From the NCBI GenBank assembly GCA_029945375.1, contig CM057066.1, positions 1,550,001 to 1,614,000 of the forward strand: a stretch of DNA of 64,000 nt, in the 5' to 3' direction. Below the pieces are notes generated by a model. That model did not search any database. It was not told where the DNA came from and was given only the letters and a program-made list of their open reading frames with translations. Both the position numbers and the translations under genes were made by a program. Below are positions 1 through 11,087 of this stretch, one piece after another. Position 1 is the stretch's first letter. Each line of letters opens with the position of its first letter. The DNA comes from Agaricus subrufescens (Eukaryota; Basidiomycota; Agaricomycetes; Agaricales; Agaricaceae).

Positions 1-1077
1 AACTAACGACTTATTAAACCCCTCTCATTCCATCAAACTGATGCCGGGTGCATAAGACAATACCGAACGCCACTGGTCTGGGTAGATTTCAGCGCTGATT
101 TTTCTGGTAAGCACCATACACCTAGTGTATTATTTAGTTTGCGGAACTCTCGTATAGATTATGTTGGAAGAGGAGCTGATTGGTGGTCATTTCTCGATCG
201 AGACGCGACAGTATCAATTCTTGGACGCCCTCGTGGACTTAATACATATGACACCAGCCCTAGAGCCTCTTTGACAACCCATGGAACAGCTAGCTCAAAA
301 ATCTCTCTAGGTAACCGGATACATTCGTCAATTTGATGTAGAAATTCCAGAAATGGTTGAAAACTGAAGGTAATGTCAATGGGGTGGAATGAAAGGCCCA
401 GGATACGATCAAGGTCTGGAGTCATCCAGATGGTAAGTACCGGGTTGTAACATAGTCAGGCCGCCGAAGGCTCAGGGCTTAGCACAGCCAGTGTGTTCCA
501 AAGGAGGCTCCACCCGTCTGAAAGGTGGCACGATTGAGATGTTGCATATCTGAAATGACATAGGAGGATATGGTCGGTATAGATGAAAGTGATAAGTCTA
601 GTAGGTCTCCAATAGCGCGGAAAGCTGTCGGATACCAGCATCCCTATGGCCTCGAGGACATTTGGTGAGAGTCAGAAAGATGGGCAGTGTATAGTTCCTG
701 CAACGCAGAAGGAATGGCAAGCAAGTTTGGAATAGTCCTGGTAGTGGTTGAAAATGGGTTCTTCTGCAAGGGCATAACGTTCATCGTAAAAGGTGAACGA
801 GAAGGGCGAAGGGTGAGAACGATCACGAAAAGGGTTACAGAGGGTGGGGGGCAGAGGTAACTCATACTAATCTTCTCGGGGCAGTAGGAGAGGTCCAATG
901 TACGTATACTGGTGATTATTATTATCGTGAGCCTATAATTAGGAGGTTTATAAGTAGTGTGGGGAACTGGGAATTTCTTGTTAAAGCCAAAATGGTCGCT
1001 ATATGGTACGTCCAAAGAGATGAGGAATACAGTTCTGAAAAATCCATTCTAGAGTGAGGCCTAGGCCGATGATGGAA
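1..1077. other. No supported gene; possible decayed sequence
   Basis: Only short open frames with no recognisable domain lie here. One minus-strand frame at 644-1015 lies just downstream of the zinc-knuckle gene and could be a 3' exon or remnant of it, but nothing in its composition confirms this. Confidence 0.4.
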
Positions 1078-2597
1078 TCAGATGAAAGGGCATGACTGGG
1101 CATTATGCTCCATCCCTTTGCACAGGGAACACCAGTGAAGACCTTTATGGCAACTAGTGTCGGTGCACCCAGTAGATCCATTGAAGGATAAACAGTATCG
1201 ATTACCATCTACATCACAGTCCTCCTGGGGAAGTACGACCACAGGTAATCCGTTGAACAATGTGTGCGAGGCGCAACCTCTTGCCGAGTGGGGACCACCA
1301 CACCTGAGGCAGCGACGAGAGGGTCTCTGTCTATTTCGACCGTCGTATGGATTGTGAGAGCCTGGCCGAGAGGATATATTCTTGATTAATTCCATTCTTA
1401 TGCCCAACCAAACTTGTCGGTGAAAGATTCTTGGATCAATATCTTCATGTTTCGACTGCCGCCGAATATATATATCATAACGGAGCCACGTTGACCAGTT
1501 GAACGAGCGATCGGGGGCGTCACGAATGCGATCGAAGTGAGATTCCCAAAGATCATGCAGAGCGGGTTGATAAGTCTGCAAGAGATCCAAAAAACGAGAG
1601 GAAGCCTCGGACCAATCTTCGTATGAAAGTTTGTATTCCTTTGGGTCGCAGTTAAGCAGGCAGGTTTCCACTATGAGTTGGTTGTGCTCGTTAATCTTCA
1701 ACTCGCGATTGATTTTCTGATCATTGCTGTCAAGTAAACAGAACCGGTCTGTGAGGTACGTGAACGGTATGTGCTCAAGCCACCCTCTGATGACTTCCTT
1801 CTGTACGACCTCAGGTATGGTGAAGAGTTGGTACACAGGGGCACAGCCAGGTATCATCCTTGGTCGACCTTTGGCAGTCTGGGCGACGATGGTACATGAT
1901 GTTCCATTTCTGAAAGCACGGCGTCGGTCGACAACTATGTGCATGGAAAATGAACGTCAATAAATAGTGAAAACACGAAAGATGTAGTAATAGTGAATCA
2001 AAGTAGGTCCAACGCAGCGACTCAGACTCGAGCAATATGTAAAGGCGCTAGATGCCTTCGCGCGGCCTGATGTGCAACGGGTAATCTCAGGTTAAGACGT
2101 ATAACCCTGAGCGAAGCACAATATGCAAATGTAACGGTGAGTGCGCAAGGCTCTATATGCCTGTGTGTGTATACCGAATGACGCGTGGAAACAAAAACGG
2201 CGAGCATACGGCATAACATGTCTATACACAACCGAATGTGTGTGACAATTAAGTGTGTACGGGATGATGATGCAGGATGTCCGGAACAGAGACAGACGGG
2301 AAAGGAGAAAGACTCACTCTCGTTGGAAGCCTCCGAGTCTGGGCTAGTGTGTGTCGGTTGGGGGTTAGTCGTAGGGGGAGGGGGTGGAGGTGGAGGTAAA
2401 TAACAGTTCGGAAGGAGGTTAGCATATCGCTGTCTTGCGAGGAGCTTTGGATTTCTAGTCAAGTGGTCCCGAATACGTAGCCGTAGGTCTGCCACTCTGC
2501 CACCGTCAGCTAGGCCGAGCTCCCTAGCAAGGTCTATGAGCTGGAGTTTGAGCTGTGTACTGAGTGGCGGAAGCATGTAGTCGTCGCAGTGAGGCAC
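1078..2597 (-). CDS. SAP-domain and zinc-knuckle protein, mobile-element-like
   Basis: This is a putative nucleic-acid-binding protein, possibly the gag-like or accessory protein of a mobile element. The 5' exon (from 2597) holds a SAP-like helix-turn-helix at about residues 11-50 (LKLQLIDLARELGLADGG), then a proline run. A good donor (GA|GTGAGT) lies near 2320, and an acceptor near 1933 leads into the large 3' exon ending at 1078. That exon ends with a CCHC knuckle (CLRCGGPHSARGC), a CCCH-like cluster and a second CCHC knuckle (CSLCKGMEHNAQSC). Similar Cys/His-rich tails are common in Agaricomycete proteins that sit with retroelements or tyrosine recombinases. No reverse transcriptase, integrase or recombinase is visible beside it. 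The joining of the two exons is inferred, and an extra exon may lie between them. Confidence 0.5.
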
Positions 2598-2897
2598 GTA
2601 AGAAAGAGTGGATGTGAGCGGGTTCTACAACAACCGCCTGCATAACGAGACTCAGAAGTAAACGAGGTGTTTAAATCATTTCGAAAACGTCATTTCACAC
2701 GGTCGTCCCTTTCGATTTGTTTGTTTGAATGCAGTGAACCTGAGGTTAATACGGCAATCAGAATTGTATGTGCGAGTGAAGAATGAAGATGACTTCTAAT
2801 GAAATGGTTCTACTTTACAAATCAAATAGAAGTACATCAATTGGCGTGCCCTTTCCTTCTATACCAATCATTCTAATCGACTCGAGTCACAGACGAC

Positions 2898-4796
2898 CTA
2901 GGCTCGCAAACTCTGGATATAATCCTCTAGCTCTTTTTCATCCGAGTCAACCTCGATGTCAACACCCCAGGCACCAGTCTCCTTCACGACGTTGGCACCA
3001 ATTTTCTCTCGCCCAGCAGTAATCAAGATTGGCATAGACCACTTTCCGCCTAATTCTCCGGCAGAAACGAGATTCTTCGTACCAACTACACCTTTGAGTG
3101 CTGGCTTTGCACTAACGCCCTGGCTTTTGAGTGATATGTTGAAGACGGTGTCTGGAACGAAGTCGGAAGCGGTTTGTTGGCCAGGGGTAGATTCATTCCT
3201 GGATGGAACGTAGACAGAGGTAGAGCCATTGCAAACTGTGAGGTCAATCAGGGCTAGGGAGTGCAGCCCAGGCCGATTGATCTGGCTGGCGTCATTTATC
3301 CCCTGAACAATGGTAGCAGTTGTTGTAAGACGGTCATGCGCAACTCCGTTTGCCGCTTTGTCGGCGGCGGAGACCGGCGAGGCAAAGCGCCGAATAACAG
3401 GGACCGGTATGAATTGTGCCCATTCAGCCGGGAGCGCACCGTCAAATTGAACGAGATCGAGTGAAGCACCAACAATGGTCTCAAGGATGAATGCCAGTGT
3501 GTGGGAGGGATGAGTGGTGAAGTGTCCGACAAGAAGCGGTTGCTGCCCGGAAGACTGGGAAAGGATTGTTGAAAGGTGAGAGTGGAACCATGGAACGTTT
3601 GTTTGTTGGGAAGAAACATGTGATGCCGAGTTGGCGATTGGTCTAGGGAAGACCTTTCGAATAGCTTGAGCATCTTCGAGTAATATCGAATTTGCTAGGG
3701 TAGGATCAAATACTAATCCAAGCATGGATGCGCCAGCTCCCGCGAGTTTCTGTGCTTGGCTTGGGTTAACGACTCCAGTAGCCTTGACTATAGGTGCACG
3801 TTGGGCATCTGCGTGTAAAACGTCGGGCCAGTCAAGAAGTTCTCTAATGAAAGCAGCCGTATCTTTGGCTCGCATTAAACTCTCGCCCACTAATACTGCC
3901 TTGACACCCTGATCCTTATAAGTACGAACGTCCTGAGGGGTTGAGATACCACTCAAAGCACAGAGAATGACATCCCTATCCTTCACCATGTCTACAAGAC
4001 GTGATGTGGTTCCCATGTCGACATTGAAATCATGAAGATTCCTGTTGTTGACACCGATGACTTTGGCCCCGATGTTGAGAGCACGGCGCATTTCATCAGC
4101 ATTATTTACCTCCACGAGAGGCTCCATCCCAAGACTGCGGGAATAATTGTAGAGCCGAACGAGCAACTCGTCGTTCATCATTGCAACGATTAGAAGCACT
4201 GTGTCAGCGCCGTATAATCTTGCTTCTGCGATCTGATACTCGTCTAGAATAAATTCCTTGCGCAGAATAGCGGGCCGATTTGGAACCGACGACAAGGACT
4301 GACGAACCATGAGCATGTCATGGAGTGATCCTTTAAACCAGTGGGGCTCCGTGAGAACTGAGATGACGGAGGCACCAGCCAAAGCATATGTCAAAGCCTG
4401 CTCAGCGACGGGCGTTGTAAGAGATATGTCGCCTTTAGAGGGAGATGCACGTTTTATCTCTGCCATTAGGGACACGCTAGCAGTGGCATCGCTGGGATTT
4501 TTCTTCAAGCGACTGACAAAAGGAATAAGGGGGGGAGCCAGATGCATGGAGAGGAGCCGGGCTATGTCTTCAGGCGTTGTGCCTGGAACTTGCTTTGCTG
4601 CTTCGACATCTTGAGCCCGCTGAGCATAGATCTTCTGGAGGATGGTCGGTGGTTTTGACATGGCGAGAGGATCGATGGGAGAAGTCGACCATGGTGGCTC
4701 CTGTTTCTCAAGAATCAAGCCCAGTGAGCCGACAGACATATCAGGAAGGTTCGCCTGCGGATCTTGAATCTTAGGGGTCGGAATTTCAAATGTCAT
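2898..4796 (-). CDS. TRP1-like protein: IGPS domain with degenerate PRAI domain, no GATase
   Basis: This is an intronless 632-residue protein related to the fungal trifunctional tryptophan enzyme (GATase-IGPS-PRAI). The indole-3-glycerol-phosphate synthase part (about residues 50-320) looks intact: EIKRASPSKGDIS (113-125), LRKEF with Lys180, LVEV with Glu229, GVNNRNL (248-254) and LSG (281-283). The C-terminal PRAI region is recognisable (GAGASMLGLVF, GAWGVDIEVDS) but lacks its catalytic signatures. The usual KICG reads KATG, so the base cysteine is Thr340; the VQLHG position reads VQFDG, and the terminal phosphate-binding segments are altered. The N-terminal glutaminase domain is absent and cannot lie upstream, because the divergent reductase starts 87 bases away. 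The linker LQKIYAQRAQDVEAAKQ is typical of the fusion protein. It may be an IGPS paralogue rather than the housekeeping TRP1. The IGPS call is firm; loss of PRAI activity is inferred. Confidence 0.85.
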   Translation of the reverse strand: MTFEIPTPKIQDPQANLPDMSVGSLGLILEKQEPPWSTSPIDPLAMSKPPTILQKIYAQRAQDVEAAKQVPGTTPEDIARLLSMHLAPPLIPFVSRLKKNPSDATASVSLMAEIKRASPSKGDISLTTPVAEQALTYALAGASVISVLTEPHWFKGSLHDMLMVRQSLSSVPNRPAILRKEFILDEYQIAEARLYGADTVLLIVAMMNDELLVRLYNYSRSLGMEPLVEVNNADEMRRALNIGAKVIGVNNRNLHDFNVDMGTTSRLVDMVKDRDVILCALSGISTPQDVRTYKDQGVKAVLVGESLMRAKDTAAFIRELLDWPDVLHADAQRAPIVKATGVVNPSQAQKLAGAGASMLGLVFDPTLANSILLEDAQAIRKVFPRPIANSASHVSSQQTNVPWFHSHLSTILSQSSGQQPLLVGHFTTHPSHTLAFILETIVGASLDLVQFDGALPAEWAQFIPVPVIRRFASPVSAADKAANGVAHDRLTTTATIVQGINDASQINRPGLHSLALIDLTVCNGSTSVYVPSRNESTPGQQTASDFVPDTVFNISLKSQGVSAKPALKGVVGTKNLVSAGELGGKWSMPILITAGREKIGANVVKETGAWGVDIEVDSDEKELEDYIQSLRA

Positions 4797-4883
4797 CTCT
4801 CGGCTTATTCGGCTTAGACATCTATTCTTACCCCTTAAGTACTGTCTCGATCTCTTGATATTCCCTTCTAGCCCACATGCACC

Positions 4884-6239
4884 ATGGATGCTGAACCGAT
4901 AAAGGCCTTTAATCTTAATAACGGTGACGTCCTCAGCGCCGTTGGAGTCGGGTGAGTGACTGAGTTCCGGCGCGCGCCACCCCTCCTTCCCTCGCAGAAT
5001 GCTGCAACTACAGACCAGATGTTGGATGGGCCGACAGGGCGAAGGTCCTCACGTAGTGAATATGGTCAAAGCAGCAATCAAATTGGGATACCGTCATATA
5101 GACACGGTAAATCATCAGGTGTCATTCTGTGTTGAGGAGAATAACGAAAATTTTGAGGACTAATAGGCCGCGAACTACGGTAGAGTTATCTTTGGTTATC
5201 AATGATTGTGCTGCGTTTCATCACGAGAGTAGGTGACGAAGTTTCGGTAGGCCAAGGGATTCGTGAATCGGGTATAGCTCGATCCGAAATATATGTCACA
5301 ACAAAGCTCGCGTAAGTCTTACGTACTTCGAGAAGAGATCCCCGAGATTAAGCCCTCCTACAGGAGCGAGGACCACTGGGACCCATTGAGTGCACTCGAG
5401 ACGAGTCTCAGTAAGCTGCAGTTGGACTATGTCGATCTGTACCTCATGCATTGGCCTATGGCTTTACGAGCTGACGGTAGAGCATTCCATACATCACTTA
5501 TACGCTCATCTCAAATCTACGCTCTATCTTAGGTTCCGCGGTCCCACCGGGCGAAAGTCCAACTTTCCTTGAAACTTGGTGGGCACTACAGGAAGTTCTG
5601 AAGACAGGTAGCATCAGATTAAATCAGCGAGACCTCATGATACTGATTGATTGTTTCCTTTGCTTCAAGGGAAAACAAAGGCAATTGGGGTATCCAATCT
5701 GTCTGAGAAACACCTTACCTCTCTTTTGGATCATCCTAGAACAACCGTCGTTCCAGCCGTCAATCAAGTTGAGGCACATCCATGTTTGCCGCAGCACAGG
5801 CTACTCGAGCTTTGTCGCGAGAGAGGGATTCTTCTGGTAGCCTACTCGCCAGTAGGCAAACACAAGTTTGCGAATGACCACGACATACAAACTATCTCAA
5901 AACGTTTGAATGTTTCTGCTGCTCAAGTCATCCTGAGTTGGGCAGTTCAGCGAGGCACGGCCGTGGTACCGAAATCTGAACACGAGGTTCGGCTCGCCGA
6001 AAACATGTCGGTAAGCTAGGCTTATTATCACACTCAAGTCGCTTCACCGTTGAGGATTCTGGTAGATTGTTAAATTGACAGACACCGATATGATGACACT
6101 GGACAAGATTCATTTGAAGCCTGGGATGCATCATTCAGTCTGTGGATTCCATTCCCCTGAATTAGGGGGCTCGTGTTTTGGCTGGACATACCAGCAATTA
6201 GGCTGGAAATTTCAATCGGGTGGTATCATGCCCGTATGA
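4884..6239 (+). CDS. Aldo-keto reductase
   Basis: This is an NADPH-dependent carbonyl reductase of the aldo-keto reductase family, split into about seven exons. The start is ATG 4884, giving MDAEPIKAFNLNNGD, then CWMGRQGEG. All four family catalytic residues are seen: Asp in GYRHIDT, Tyr in ANYG, Lys in YVTTKLA and His in LYLMHWP. Later come KAIGVSNLSEKHL, NQVEAHP and the cofactor-binding segment VVPKSEHEVRLAEN. The C-terminus GGSCFGWTYQQLGW ends at TGA 6239 and is typical of short-chain xylose/glycerol-type fungal reductases. The gene is divergent from the TRP1-like gene with only 87 bases between the start codons, so they probably share a promoter. The substrate cannot be told from sequence. 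Confidence 0.88.
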
Positions 6240-6806
6240 ATGTTGTGCTATATTCTCGTAACAAGCTTCGAAAATTGTTTGAGAACACACTCTGAGCGAA
6301 GATTGTTCCCCGGGCAACAGGAAATAGGCTTTTAGTCCCGGAGGATAAGGCACAAGGAACTAGCACACGTACACACGCAGTGGAACCTTCAGACTGGTAC
6401 TGAGAGATATAATCTAAAAACAGCTTCCCGAAGTCGTCACACTTAAAGTTCGGGTTTGATAGAAGATGATGACACTGTGCCAAGGTTCAGGTGTGTGAAT
6501 TTGTAAACGTTTTTGTCGTGTGATGCCCTTCGAAGTTGTCTAACTGTGATTGGTCTGTTCTCTCACCTTCGATTTATAGAATGGTTTTCGGTGCTATTTA
6601 AATATGGTTCCATGATCTTTTCCTGATGGGTTTTGATTGGTGAAGATTTTTAGAATCGGGTTCCCTGCATGTGGTTGACGGGATACCCTTAAAAAGCGCA
6701 GGTTACGAACACACCACTCGGATAGCACCCGTCCAACAAGAATGGCCGTTACTGAGAACGAGGTCTGTCTTTTACGAAGCATCGGCGTTGTCTATAAACA
6801 CTGACT
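6240..6806. other. Intergenic region between reductase and membrane-protein gene
   Basis: This stretch of 567 bases holds no convincing gene. It contains the 3' end region of the reductase and the promoter of the next plus-strand gene. Two short minus-strand frames have no domain or splice support. Confidence 0.6.
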
Positions 6807-8211
6807 ATGGCTTCCCTTCTAAAGTCTAAACTGGTAGCCATTTTTGTGCAATCATGCCTCTGGGGTAAGAATTTCCGTCGATTCTAACCGAGGCTAGTGT
6901 GATTTATAGATGTTTCTCGTCAGGCGGTTTTGCAGTTATGTTCGTGCTCACCTACTGGACGTTAGTTTATCGTCGGCCGAACGGACGTCCTCTGAATAAA
7001 CCCATGCTCCTCGCGGCGGTTGTCATGTTTGTGCTAGCCTCCACCGTAAGCCCGACTCTATTAATGAAGTTATCATCCGTATTGTTCTCATCATGTAATC
7101 ACGCCCACGCAGCAACTGGCCGTCAACTTTACCAGGATCATTAGGGGATTCGTCGTTCATGAAGGCCATACTGAAGAATACTACAACGTCCTAGCCGAAT
7201 TCACGCAAATATTCGGGAGTGCACTTTATATTGTACAGACTTTTGTTGGTGATGCGGTAGCCGTACGTACGCAATGGTTATACGCAAAGAATGATCCACT
7301 GAGACGTGTTCTGCAGATTTACCGTTGTTATATCGTCTGGAGCAAGCGCACTGTGTTTATCCTGTTCCCATGTACAGTCTACGTTGCTAGCCTAGGTAAG
7401 CGTTTCTTTTCTTTGGTTTCAACCCAGTCTTACTCTCTTGCAGTTTCCGGTATTGGTATCCTTGTCACAATGGGCAGATCCAGCGACGGCTCGCTGGTGT
7501 TCATTGAACTACTCGGTCGCTGGATCTCAACTTTTTTCGCGTTCACCCTTACAACAAGTACTACTTGCACCTGTAAGTTGCTGCTGTTCATTGAATTGTG
7601 TAAGAGACTCAAGTCATATCAGTAATGATCGCTTCGAGAATATGGTACCTCAATGACCAGAGTGTGCGCCATGGCTCGCGCATGAGCAGCCTTCACCCGA
7701 TCGCCCGTGTTGTCATCGAATCAGGGGCCATTTACTCAAGCATGTTGATCGCTCTTCTCATTCTTTACGGCCAGAAATCTTGGTTCCAATATGTTATTGT
7801 CGATGCTGTGAGTGACATATTTCTCATCCCTGTTCTCAGATGTGCTGATGTTTAACTCACAGCTTTCTTCAACTATTGTAAGAAAAAGATTGATAAAATG
7901 CTTGCACCCTGCTGATTAAGTACCGAATATAGGGAATCGTCTTTTCGATCATCATTGTCCGTATTGGACTTGGGATTGCCATTGATCCCGATACAATTCA
8001 GGGATCTGCTGCTGCTGTCCATGTGAAATCTATTGGTGGTCAACCAGGAGGGGGGATCGCAAATGAGCTGAGTACATTCGAGGCGTCCGATGGATCAAAT
8101 ACGACCGGCGGGCGTTCCCTTGGGAATGCCACAAAAAAATCTGAGGTGGTAGGATATTCTGACGATACATTGATGCGCACGAAGAGCGACCGGGAGCTCT
8201 CCGCAGTTTGA
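6807..8211 (+). CDS. Basidiomycete seven-helix membrane protein of unknown function
   Basis: This is a multi-exon gene for a polytopic membrane protein of a family common in Agaricomycetes, with about seven hydrophobic helices and no known function. The start ATG 6807 gives MASLLKSKLVAIFVQ. Helices follow around FAVMFVLTYWTLVY, LLAAVVMFVLAST, TQIFGSALYIVQTFVGDAV and VFILFPCTVYVASL, with others near 7440-7580 and 7730-8000. The family motif GDAV.IYRCYIVW is formed after removal of an intron that starts near 7261 and ends near 7317. The soluble tail (from about 8010) is rich in Gly, Ser and Thr and ends LSAV at TGA 8211. The first intron has two possible acceptors. The fold is GPCR-like in topology, but nothing shows receptor function. 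Confidence 0.8.
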
Positions 8212-8419
8212 TGTACTATGTGTCATTATCTGTACACTACTAATTGTTTCTACTTGTACTAATGGTAACCAGTGGATGTACTGAGTGCCAGTGAAAAGAT
8301 AAGATAAGATAATGATTATAGTTAGGCTGTTTGCGAGTGAGTCAGTTGGCTCTGTACTGATATCATGATTAAGTGACTGTCATCTGTGCCCTTCTACTCT
8401 CCAACACTCCTTCTCGACA

Positions 8420-11034
8420 ATGCCTCCAACTTTCTTACTTGAAGACTCTGAGCTTATTTCTGAACTGCGGGCCATCGAAAAGAGCTCGTCGAAGCTCGTC
8501 AAATCCTCAGTTTATCCTGCACCCGGCGAACCCGATATCCTTGTTACAAGTTGGAAAATGAATGAGTTCAAGTACTATGACGTTCCTTCTCCGTTTCCGA
8601 CCCTTGCTCGTGGGCTATTCACCACGGAGGCCTCGAAAATTGAACATGGCGTACAACATAGAATTGTAGTTCGGGGTTACGACAAGTTTTTCAATATCGG
8701 TGAAGTGCCGTGGACGAATGTACGTGAAACTTTCGCGCCAATAATATGCATCTCGCCTAATCATGAGATCAGTGGGATGCCATAGAGTCCAATACCGCTC
8801 CGCCGTATACACTTTCTCTCAAATCGAACGGATGCATCATTTTCATCGCAGCCCTGACACCCAAGAAGCTTCTCGTTACATCCAAACACTCCCTCGGTCC
8901 CGTTGAGAACGCTGAAATCAGCCATGCTCAAGCTGGCGAACGGTGGTTGAGGCGCTATTTGGGGGGAAAGGGTAGGACAGAAGAAGAATTCGCAGCACGA
9001 CTTTGGGAGGAAAACTGGACAGCGATTGCTGAGGTTCGTCACTAGTCATAATCGATATGAAACGAACCTCATTCTCTTAGTTGTGTGACGATTCTTTTGA
9101 AGAACACGTCCTTGCCTATCCGCCAGAACGCACCGGCCTCCACCTTCATGGGCTCAACGTAGCTACCAAAGATTTCAATACCATGCCACACGACGTAGTA
9201 GACAGATTTGCAGAAGAATGGGGTTTTATCAAAACTCGCACTCATATTGTCAATTCCATTCAAGAAGTACGAGAATTTACCTCACATATAGGTGAAATCG
9301 GCGAATGGGAGGGTGAAGCTGTGGAAGGATTCGTCGTCCGTACACACGTCACCAAGCGCAACAAAACCGCCAAAGGACATTTTCCTTACTCTTCCGGGTC
9401 TTCATTCTTTTTCAAAATCAAGTTCGATGAACCTTATATGATGTATCGAGATTGGCGTGAAATGACCAAAAAGTTACTCTCGTCCAAAAGTAACCTCCAG
9501 GCTTCTAGTTTACCCAAAGGAAAGATGAAAAGGAAGGAGACACAGGTGTACGTCAATTGGGTCATTGAAGAGATTCGTAAAGATCGAAAGCAATTTGATG
9601 GATATACAAAGGGGCATGGAATTATCGCTACGAGGGAGAGATTTTTGAAATGGTACGAACAGCACCAGATCGGCGGAAAGGTCGGAGAGGGTGATCACCG
9701 TTTAATTCGCTCTGCAAATGATCGGGTGATCATCGTACCCGTTGCTGTTCCCGGATGTGGTGTGTTTGAAGTGTTGCCTTCTGCTTTCAGGTGCTTACTT
9801 TGTGTTCAGGAAAAACGTCTGTTGGGGTTGCATTAACTCATTTGTTCAACTTTGGACATACCCAAAGCGACAATGTAACGGCTAAGAAAGCTGCTCCAGT
9901 ATTCCTCAAAAACGTCAAAGACTTGTTAAATAAGCACGCTGTTGTCATCGCAGACAAGTACGTCTAATCTTTCGATCTGTTCAACCGTCAACTCAGCCAT
10001 GTGATAGGAATAATCATCTCCGGCAACACCGTCAACAACTCCGCCAGATCGCCCAGAAATTCAACCCACCTGCACATCTGATCGCTCTAAATTGGTCGCC
10101 AACCGACAAACCGCCGGCAATCGTCCATCAAATCTGTTCCGATCGTATTGTCGATCGTGGAGCAAATCACCAAACTCTTACACCAGGCGATTCATCTCGT
10201 ACTCATCACGAAGATGTTTTATGGATGTTCCTGAGAACTTCTGAAGCATTAACTGCTGATGAAGTCGACGAATCCATTGATATAGAGGTTGAAGATGATT
10301 TAACATCCATGGTGAAATGTGCCGTGGATGGATTGTGGAAGTTAATCGGAGGTGAGGACGGACTGTTGGGAGACGCGAAACCAAGCGAAGAGATGATCAG
10401 AGAGGCCTTGGAGTACGTAAAGGAATACAAGGCCGAGAAGAGCAGCAAAACTTTCAATCCACCGAAGCAGGCGTCCCAGAAGACACCAAAGGACCGAGCA
10501 CCAAGATATTATGGACTACTACCGGACATCGAGCTGGAGAAAACTGTGAATCGAGTGTTCACCGACGTTTCGAATGGCAGCTCGAGCTCCGGAGTAGAAT
10601 TGTGGGAAATGTTGAAGAAGGCGGGAAGGGTAGTAAAGCAACCACATATCACGCTCGTGCACCAGAAGGAATTGCCACAAGCACAGGATTTGTGGGACCT
10701 ATCAAAGTCGGTGGCCGCATCAACCTCTCCATCCGAGTTCAAAGTTACAATTGGAAAGCTATTATGGGATGAAAGGGTCATGGTACTGACGGTCGAGAAT
10801 ATTGAACAAGCGGGCGCAAAAGAAGGAAATAGTTTTATGGACATGTTACCGGTTGCCACTAGGAACAGGCTGCATATAACGGTTGGAACAGCAGATGAGA
10901 CCATAGCCGCGGTGGATGGTATGAAACTGGTACAGAATTGGAAGAACGGCAGGAAGGAGAAGGATGGTATCTTCGAGAGTGAGATTGGGGAAGGGATTGT
11001 CGTTGGGGCACATCTGGAGGGACTAATCTCATGA
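8420..11034 (+). CDS. TRL1: tRNA ligase (fungal Trl1 type)
   Basis: This multifunctional ligase joins tRNA exons after splicing and in yeast also joins HAC1 mRNA in the unfolded protein response. The inferred exons are 8420-8719, 8773-9033, 9081-9759, 9810-9957 and 10008-11034; all junctions are GT-AG and keep frame. The adenylyltransferase domain has RIVVRGYDKFFNIGEVPWTN and the nucleotidyl-lysine motif LKSNGCIIF, formed in exon 2. The kinase domain carries the P-loop VPGCGKTSVG, built across the 9759/9810 junction. The cyclic phosphodiesterase domain at the C-terminus has both HxT motifs, PHITLVH and LHITVGT. All three activities therefore look intact. The RAM1 start lies only 53 bases downstream, and the splicing endonuclease subunit SEN15 follows RAM1. 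Confidence 0.95.
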
Positions 11035-11087
11035 TGTGATATGTTGTAATGACGTAATGGAAATGACCAATTGTTCTTGCAACCACC

